A stretch of 64,000 nucleotides of DNA from Stenopsyche tienmushanensis. Taxonomy: Eukaryota; Arthropoda; Insecta; Trichoptera; Stenopsychidae. Position numbers and translations under genes: made by a program. Positions 56,870 through 64,000 of the stretch are shown one piece after another. The notes under the pieces were generated by a model. It saw only the letters and a program-made list of their open reading frames with translations. It was not told where the DNA came from and did no database searches. Position 1 is the first letter of the stretch, and each line of letters begins with the position of its first letter. The stretch is from contig WACJ01000126.1 in assembly GCA_008973525.1 (NCBI GenBank), forward strand, positions 372,001 to 436,000. Reading direction: 5' to 3'.

Positions 56870-57564
56870 TATACCCGAAGTAACATTAAGCATCGAGTGT
56901 TTCGTCATTTAGTCAGGATCGGATATTGGAAGCCAGGTAACCTTCTGCTGAAAATTCACGTTCAGCCTCCATACTCGCTGAAGGTATCGTCATCAGATAT
57001 TTAAATTCTAGTTCGCGTTGACGATCGCGTGAGCCACCATTTTCGTATAACACCATCAATGCGACTGATAAAATTCCTATCTGCTGAGACACGGACTAAA
57101 ACTCGCAAAATTCCCGATTTACTGACAAATTATTTATTTCCATCGCTGCAAATGAATACTTATATACTATAATACTTTGATGTGATTCGTAAATATATTA
57201 CGGAGGAACACAAAAATTCTGAATTCTATATCTATTATATTTCATATCGATATTACCATTATTAAAGTCTATGTGTAGTAAATACATCACCGGTATAGAA
57301 AGTTTAATATAACAATTTGAAAAACTTATATATACTGTATATATAAATTAGACAGCTACTATCCCTAGGCGTCGCCTAAGTTCGCAAATTAGTAGTTACG
57401 CCACTGTTTCCATGCGTCCAGATTTCGGCGAGAATGTCTCAATTTAGTAGCCTTTAACGTGTCGGTGAGGTGTTCGATTTCTGTTAGATACAAATTTCAA
57501 TCCCGAATTTTTCGGGATTCATGAGCACCTAAAACTGTCAGGGATCCCGGGATTGGATTCCCAA
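56870..57564 (-). mobile_element. hAT-type element H, copy 5, with transposase C-terminal relic
   Basis: On the minus strand it starts near TGGGAATCCAATCCCGGGAT and has the full shared body. Then from 57056 down it reads MVLYENGGSRDRQRELEFKY, LMTIPSASMEAEREFSAEGY, LASNIRS-stop-LNDETLDA-stop-CYFG. This is the hAT C-terminal dimerisation domain (P--S-EAER-FSAAG-L--NIRSRLNDETLDALCFL). Both stops could come from CGA-to-TGA and TTA/TAA changes. The distal terminus is absent. It faces copy 6 across about 690 bases. Confidence 0.8.
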
Positions 57565-57910
57565 CTTGTAGCTCATATTTTGAGTCACAGTGCATGAATT
57601 GAAGAATAAAAAGCGGCGAACCCCAAGCATTGAAATACTGAAAAAAAATGACTATATATCTGAATGAAACACATCACAACACAGCGCTCTGATTAATTAT
57701 CATAAATTCATATCCGACATAACATTCTCACAGTGACAAGACGCTAATGAATTTCGATGCTGTCAAAATTGCTAGTCTCAGAATGATCTGTCTTTGACAA
57801 TGGAATTATCGCTATTCAAATGTTCGAAGCGTGCGTGTGTGGGCGTCATGTGAATTTAGGATGGAAGGTCTAGGCAACAATTATAGTAGACCACAAATTA
57901 AATTCAGTTA
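57565..57910. other. spacer, no gene recognised
   Basis: AT-rich spacer between a hAT copy and a TTAA element. Nothing recognised. Confidence 0.5.
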
Positions 57911-58923
57911 TTAACACTTTGCCAACCGGTCGCAAACAATCGGCGTCCTGTCGAGTTACCCGAACTTTGACAATCGAATACACACAGACCGCATGCGATA
58001 ATACTATCTTAAAACAAAATATTGTATGATATTGCGTTCTTTCGAGTTTCGAGGCAAAGCCAATGTATATTAAATTTCACTATGAAATTAAATTCGAATA
58101 CAACAATCCATCAGGATTTAAAGCAGATTGTATTAAAAATTCACAATTTGAATAAATAATATTCTTATAGAAACACAAGCCTGACATTGTAAATAAAGCG
58201 CTATGGAGCGCTGCCCGCAACATGTGCGTGCATACCGTCTCTCGATCACTCAAGTGTAGGGAATTCAATCCCGGGATCCCGGACAGTTTTAGTTGCTCAT
58301 GAATCCCGGGATTAGTAAACGTAATTCCGAAAAATTCGGGATTGAAATTTTTATCTAACATAAATCGTACACCTCACCAGCACATTGAAGACTACTAAAT
58401 CAAGACATTCCCGCCGAAATCTGGACGCTTGGAAACAGTGGCATAATTACTAATTGGCGAGCTTAGGTGACGCCTAGGGATAGTAGTACTGTCTAATCTA
58501 TGTATACATATATACAGTACATATATGTTTTTAAAATTTTTATATTAAACTTTCCATACCGGTGATGTATTTACTACACTTGGACTTTAATAATGGTAAT
58601 ATCGATATGAAATATGATAGATACGGAGTTCAGAATTTTTGTATTCCTCCGTAATATAATTACGAATCACATCAAAGTATTATAGTATATAAGTAATCAT
58701 CTGCAGCGACGGAAATAAATAATTTGTTGGGAAATCGGGAATTTTGCGAGTTTTAGTCCGTGTCTCAGCAGAAAGGAATTTTATTTTTGATCAAATTTAT
58801 CAATGCTATTTTTTAACCTATTGAAAATCTCTTCTTCCCGGGATGGTTTAATGCAATCCTTAGACTGAAATTTTGGCTCGGGATTGGATTCCCTACTCGA
58901 GTGCATACTTATCAAAGGGTTAA
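57911..58923. mobile_element. TTAA-ended (piggyBac-like) element G with nested hAT
   Basis: Left TTAACACTTTGCCAACCGG at 57911, right GTGCATACTTATCAAAGGG-TTAA ending at 58923. The ends are inverted (TTAACaCTTTG / TTAACCCTTTG). The right arm with CAACATGTGCGTGCATACC, split by the hAT, is repeated unsplit at 61735-61850 and in part at 20874, 27836 and 41697. Without the 639-base hAT and its duplicated 8 bases, the element is about 366 bases, MITE-sized. No transposase is present. Confidence 0.6.
58257..58895 (+). mobile_element. hAT-type non-autonomous element H, copy 6, complete
   Basis: The 639-base unit begins TAGGGAATTCAATCCCGGGA and ends GGGATTGGATTCCCTA, an inverted terminal repeat. It is flanked by CTCAAGTG (58249-58256) and CTCGAGTG (58896-58903), an 8-bp direct repeat with one mismatch, the target-site length of hAT elements. 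YARGG-type terminal bases (TAGGG) also fit hAT. The transposase relic of copies 4 and 5 is replaced by a short AT-rich segment, so it is non-autonomous. It sits inside TTAA element G. Confidence 0.85.
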
Positions 58924-60424
58924 TAATTATCCTGAATTAATCGACATAATCGGTATTTTTATTCGACATGGCGTCATTCTGGTATTCCGTTTATTTCACC
59001 ACTATAACCTGTACTGTTTTATATGGAGTGCAACATAAAAAAAACACTTCTTTGAAATGCTTAGGCGAGAAGACGAAGGGTTCAAAAGAAAGGGAGTTAT
59101 ACTAGGTGATGATCGCGAGGCGGAGTACAGTTTCATGGACCAAAATGTAGCAGCGGCGGATAAACTAGTAAAACCACCCGCCAGACTAATTCAAAGCTTT
59201 AACTATCTAATGGGCGCTTGGTCTCACTCTTTTGTAATTTTCCGTCGGATTCAATCATAACAACATTTTTAATGGCGTTTTAATATTTGACGTTAAAATA
59301 TAATGCGAAATTGCTCCATATTTAAATATTGTCCGTTTATAAGATTTTGGAAATATAGGATAGTGTATATAGTGTGTTTTTTGGTTCACTCGATTTTCGA
59401 AGGCTTTAGAGGAGATTATCAAAAAAGTAGTGCAATGCACTCGAGTCGCAAGGGCGACCTTGGCTGAAACTAGGCAAGAGGCTAAGAGGTATTTCTGGCT
59501 AAGAGAAAAGCCTTCGGAGGCTGTATGCAAGGGAGAGTGGGGGGCGAGATCAATACGTCAGCCCCGCGCGGCCGCGCCCCACACACCCCACAAGCCCCAC
59601 ACACCCCACAGGCCCCACACTCCCCACACGCGGGAGACATTTCTTTTATCTCAGTCCGGCGGTAAAGTGCGCCCCTACACATCCCACTATTAACCGAAAG
59701 CCGATATGTCCATCCCAGTATTGACATCTCCGGATGACAAATATCACCGTCCAGCATCTTCCTTCCCCACGCCGCCCGTCGCGAGAAATACTAACCGCCG
59801 AACTTTTAATTCGCCACATTTCGGGATACGCCGCACGAATAATATATAAGGACGCCTCATTTGAATTTTAAATTGTGAACAGTAGGCGGCGATCGGGAAA
59901 TATACACACAGACTAATCCTAACAATCTCGGACGACTTAATTAATATTCATTATTCTTTTTATCGTCCCTCCCCCTGGCGTGTCATCTGCGCCGTTTTTG
60001 CCTTCTCTTCGTCTCAAATCCGGGGAAACTTCATTGTGAAGATTTATTTTTATATCATGAGCATTAAACGGCGACAGATTGCACAATATTGTTAATAGAT
60101 AAACATAGACAATGCTGAAACAGTAAGCAAACGTAAGCGAAGAAAATTCATAATATTAGGTAAACCCAATAATGATGTCGGATTTAATCAATCTCAAATT
60201 TTCAACTGTTTGTTTTAAACACTAAATCTGTCCTCTTTTGACATAATACCGCACTCAAACGTTTAAGTTGCTCACAATAAACTGTGCGTGACCGTTTTGC
60301 CTTAGTTCAATAATTCGAAATAAATTACTTTCATTGCATCTTATCATACACAACATTTTTTTAATGTTGTATGACACTCGGGATCGGGATTGCCTTTCCT
60401 TCAAGGGGTTAAACTACTGATCTG
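58924..60424. other. unique DNA with a C-rich tandem repeat
   Basis: A tandem array at 59577-59630 has roughly 18-base units such as CCCCACACACCCCACAAG; in one phase it reads as PHTPHKPHTPHRPHTPH, explaining the 87- and 91-codon frames over it. The DNA around 59450-60000 is GC-richer and non-repetitive. No gene domain seen. Confidence 0.5.
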
Positions 60425-60670
60425 ACGCGCAGAAAGCGGGAGTTATCGGATAGCCTTGGATGCGGGAGGACGTCCTTCCTGCGGACAAATGTCTTTCATG
60501 TTGAATAAAGACGTTATTTAGGACGAGTCTTTCTGTTCGACGCCTGTCCACTTCGATCCATCTGTCAGGCTACATAGCAGCCCGAGAGAAGAACGGACCC
60601 GCGTGCGAGCGCAGTCATTCCGACGCGCACGTAAGAGCGGAACCATTCACGCTTCTGACACCATTGAAGC
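60425..60670 (+). repeat. LTR-like repeat L, copy 9 (3' half)
   Basis: Contains GGATAGCCTTGGATGCGGGA, GGACGTCCTTCCTGCGG, TGAATAAAGACGTTATTTAG, GACGAGTCTTTCTGTTCGAC, CACTTCGATCCATCTGTC and CGAGAGAAGAACGGACC, the polyadenylation-signal side and 3' end. It extends a little further (CGCGCACGTAAGAGCGGAAC), which may be 3' LTR or element sequence. The 5' half is absent. Confidence 0.6.
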
Positions 60671-61734
60671 GTAAGAGCAGCTTCTTCCATTATCGCTAGA
60701 CTTGTGAAAAGGGATATTATTTTAAATGAAATACAATCATCGAATTGTATAATATTTATTTAAAAAAAAAAATGTCGAAACACATCTATCCGGAACGACG
60801 GGCTGATGATGACTGTTTAAATATTGAATGTTTAAAAATGCGAACATTATAAATTGGGTTTACCTAATAGGTAGAATGAATGACGTTTGCAAATAAATTG
60901 GCAGCGGCCAGCCGGAGGTGAGTGCGCCATTAGAGAATTACGGACGCTCTCACAATGTATGAATAGCTGTCGTCTCGCCCCCGAGATTGTTCCTTACATA
61001 AAACACGCTCGAGCGACCTCACCCGACTCTTCTCTGACACTTTCCCTTCCATTGTTGACAAAGTGGACACCTTACAACTCCAGACATAATGGACCGAACT
61101 ACTCTTTTGAAGTCTACAAATTCAAAAAATGTCACAGAGTCCAGGAGAATTATCTGCTCGGCATATATGCATCCTTATCGAATAAGCAAGGGATCGACAT
61201 CAACATTTCAATCGACAATCTCTCTTGAAGACTTAAGATTCGTTCCATAAGATTACGCCGAACATATAGCGCTAAAAATTAGTTTAATTCGCAGAGTTTC
61301 GAATTGAAGTCAGAAGTAGCAGAAGAGGGTGGCGAGGGAAGGCTTGTGCGTGACGTGACAACGAGGTGAGCGCGATGTGGATGACATCTAGCATGGCAAG
61401 GATAAATAAATCACCCCTTTATGAAAAAAAGCATAATTGGGGATGGGTTACGTGCCGCCAGATGAACACATTATCGCTCGCTGAAAAGAAACACGGCGCT
61501 TGTGCGCAACAAAAGAAGAAATAAGCGACGACTACAAAAGCGCTCGCAGCGGTACATCCAGCGCGTTCCCAACACGCGCCAACCAAATGTACATAAAGAA
61601 ACATTCTTATTTTAAAATCTGCCCAAATTACGCCTCAAGTGGGTGCGAAAAACATTACCCGACTGTCAATTTAACGATAACATACACAAGGGTATTTGAT
61701 TATATCGGTTAAATGAATAGCTACGCACGGTATT
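60671..61734. other. unique DNA, no gene recognised
   Basis: A 113-codon plus frame at 60887-61228 and shorter frames at 61419-61712 show no domain. Base composition is more even than in the AT-rich surroundings. Confidence 0.4.
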
Positions 61735-61850
61735 GTAAATGAAGCGTTATGGGGCGATGCTCGGATCATGTGCGTGCATACTCTCTCTAGATCACTCGAG
61801 TGCGCACTCAACATGTGAGTGCATACTCATCAAAGGGTCAAGCATAGTAT
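61735..61850. mobile_element. repeat G arm (uninterrupted)
   Basis: AAGCGTTATGGGGCGATGCT, CATGTGCGTGCATACTCTCT, AGATCACTCGAGTGCG and GTGCATACTCATCAAAGGGT match the right arm of the element at 57911-58923 without the hAT. It keeps a single CACTCGAGTG where copy 6 has the duplicated 8-mer. Confidence 0.6.
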
Positions 61851-62014
61851 TTATTGTCGAAAAATTTTAAAAATCAATTTTTATTGCATGAATTTTATTG
61901 AACGAATATTTCAGATACAAATACAACCATTTTTAAAATTCTTTAGATATTTATTAGAGCTCTGGATATGACAAAAAAATGTTCACAAATTTCTTATCTT
62001 TATTTAAGAAACTC
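61851..62014. other. no feature recognised
   Basis: AT-rich spacer. Confidence 0.5.
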
Positions 62015-62130
62015 TCTTCTCTAGATAACAACTCTTTATTCAATACGAGAGAGAGAGATCTGGTTGCGAGAAGGACGTCATCCCGCAGCCAAGGTCAACC
62101 GACGACTCCCCTTGACTCCCGCTTCTTGCA
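62015..62130 (-). repeat. LTR-like repeat L, copy 10 (fragment)
   Basis: On the minus strand: GGGGAGTCGTCGGTTGACCT, TGGCTGCGGGATGACGTCCT, GATCTCTCTCTCTCGTATTG and AATAAAGAGTTGTTATC. The fragment lacks both ends. TATGGGTGCCTAACTTTCTT just after it (62138-62157) resembles the Tigger-like MITE interior. Confidence 0.55.
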
Positions 62131-63554
62131 AAATTTGATATGGGTGCCTAACTTTCTTTACAGTAAATTGTATTCACAATAAAATTTTTGAAAAATTCAT
62201 ACCCCATATTATAAAAGGTTTCCCTCTATTAAATTTATATGGGCCGTTGTTGATCTTTGCGGATCAAACAATACAAAAATGTCTCAACTTGGAGCTCATA
62301 AAGCATTTATATCATATGTCATTGTCATATGAAGTAAATATATTTATATATCACCTAGCATACATGGTCGATGAATTCGAATGAACTCGAGTGTTTCAGG
62401 CAATTTTTCTTGATTTTATAATACATTTGAGCCGATCGATCGGCGTTGTGAATATGGATTTATTAAACATTTTATATAAACGACATTAATGCCTCGTCTT
62501 CGCAATGCGCGAGTTTATATGTCAGAGCTTTCTATTTATATACCGAAGGAAAAATAAAATACAATGGGAGCGATAAATATTCGGGGACGATGAAAATGAA
62601 AGACTTGACATGCGCTTATATTATCCCAAATGGATTGGACCTTTTTGAATAGATACACTATTTCATCATAGAAATATCGTAAAATTCTGTCTTTGACACT
62701 ATAAAAACTCCAGCACTTGAGCCCTATAGAATAATACTCTTCGGCATGAAAAAGAGTCGAAATTGAAATATTAAAATGTATGATTCTCGGGGATGTCGGA
62801 TCGAATAGAAGAAACTGCCGACGATTATTTGATTTTTCGACATCGATACATAACCGTTCGACTTGTTAAATATTATGCTTTGGTAAGAAAATATAAAAAA
62901 GAGCGGCGTTGTTGATTAAAATATGAACTTGTGTAAGTCCACAATTTATCATGGTCAGTCGCTGCTCTAAATTATTATTGTGATTTCAATTGCGTTTATT
63001 GACAAAATGTACCATAATTTGTTTTCCTCCGATAAGACTGAGTTTTATGCTTCAGTGCATTTTTTGAAACGTTTCGGCGCAAATTACAGTTTGAAATGAG
63101 TAACAATTGCTCTGGTGGACCCTGTGTATAGTCAAAGCCTTCATCAACAGAGATGAATTGATGGGTTCTAATTAATTTTCCAACACAAATGTGCGTCAAT
63201 ATTTGCTTATTATTAGCATGTGGGACTTCTCACGAAACATTATTTGTGGGGGATTACTCTCTGCAATAGACAACTTACCAGTTTGCGCCGATCTTGCGCG
63301 AAAATTATATGACAATTCGAGCACGTTCTAAATTTTACGTCTAATCAAGAAACAGAACCGTAGGGAAATTGTATTGGCACTTAATTTGCGGCACCATTTA
63401 TTGCGATCACGTACCTCCAATTAAATACGATACGTAATGTAATCATCAAGTGAAATAATTGAAATAAATACGTTTTCGACATTTTCGATCGAATTAAGTC
63501 GCCTTTGCTTCACATATAAGGTCATCTTCGAAGAAATTTGCTCAAAATAGGCAC
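62131..63554. other. no gene recognised
   Basis: AT-rich. A 67-codon minus frame at 62996-63199 has no motif. Confidence 0.5.
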
Positions 63555-63640
63555 CTTATACTAAAATAAATGGCTTATGTCATTTGAAAAGACGTCAAGT
63601 GTAGTATTATTTCTCAAAAATTATTTTGTGTGTACACGTG
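63555..63640 (-). repeat. interspersed repeat F, copy 4
   Basis: On the minus strand CTTGACGTCTTTTCAAATGA then CATAAGCCATTT matches 12608-12640. It lies directly before an LTR-like piece; copy 1 lies about 80 bases after one. Confidence 0.5.
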
Positions 63641-63644
63641 CAGT

Positions 63645-63840
63645 ATTGCAGGAGGCGGGAATCGGGGAGAGTCGTTGGTTAGCCTTGGCTGCGAGAAGAC
63701 GTCCTTCCCGCAGTCAGATTTCTCACTCGTACCATCCATTCGTTCGTCCGGCTACATGATGACCTGAAAGATGAACAGACCTAGTGCGAAGAGCCGCTCG
63801 GGGACTCTGTCCCGTGAGCGCCTCCACTCCTCCGCTCCAA
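63645..63840 (+). repeat. LTR-like repeat L, copy 11 (3' half)
   Basis: CGGGAATCGGGGAGAGTCGT, TTGGTTAGCCTTGGCTGCGA, GACGTCCTTCCCGCAGTCAG, then a deletion removing the AATAAA region, then ATCCATTCGTTCGTCCGGCT, GAAAGATGAACAGACC and a GC-rich tail like that of copy 9. The final part (GGGACTCTGTCCCG) has inverted symmetry. Confidence 0.55.
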
Positions 63841-64000
63841 AATGCATTCTCTTTGAAGTTTTATTAGGGTTTAGTAACAAAAAATGTTTAAGAAACAAAA
63901 GATTACATCCTAAACTAATTTATTCCGCCATAAAAAATCATACTTTCACAGAAAGTCGAAATACGTTAATAAAAGTGCTTATCTGACGACAGCGATATCA

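Noticed and set aside
59430..59757. PHTPH-repeat and CGACGVCG-repeat proteins
   Set aside because: Both are translations, on opposite strands, of the same short C/A-rich tandem repeat.

Overview
This is AT-rich eukaryotic DNA, almost certainly from an insect. The evidence is its mobile-element complement: several mariner lineages, R1-clade and Jockey-clade non-LTR retrotransposons, hAT, pogo/Tigger-like and TTAA-flanked (piggyBac-like) elements, and scattered LTR-like pieces. CpG is not visibly depleted, and unique GC-richer islands alternate with AT-rich stretches. A hymenopteran host would fit, but nothing here proves it. I found no host exon I can defend, no tRNA or rRNA gene, no CRISPR array and no operon-like organisation. 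The window reads as a large intergenic or intronic region.

Layout. 0-6.5 kb is dense in nested DNA transposons: a GTGCG-ended element, a Tigger-like MITE, a TTAA element carrying a second GTGCG copy, a mariner split by a TTAA MITE, and a second mariner with a 19-bp minisatellite. 7-13 kb holds five copies of an LTR-like repeat separated by unique, enhancer-like DNA, including two perfect 16-bp palindromes. 14-25 kb has an R1-type RT fragment, a TTAA element, three copies of a palindrome-bearing repeat, hAT remnants, mariner ends and a Mutator-like (MULE) transposase-domain fragment. 25-36 kb is mostly unique, with LTR pieces and an inverted pair of related repeats at 27 and 33 kb. 36-41 kb has two hAT copies, one joined to a mariner 3' half. 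43-50 kb has TTAA-type ends, Tigger-like and GTGCG elements and mariner ends. 51-52.6 kb is a degenerate R1-clade element. 54.3-55.6 kb is a 5'-truncated Jockey-clade element with a 309-codon open frame, the best preserved coding sequence in the window. 56.9-58.9 kb holds two hAT copies in opposite orientation; the second has an 8-bp target duplication and sits inside a TTAA element. 59-64 kb is unique DNA, a CACACCCC-type tandem repeat and three more LTR-like pieces.

No genes here work together as a pathway. The biology is a record of successive insertions: hAT into mariner, hAT into TTAA elements, a TTAA MITE into mariner, and the GTGCG element into a TTAA element. Most transposase remnants carry stops and frameshifts. 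The non-autonomous families were defined only by comparing copies within this window, so family names are provisional.
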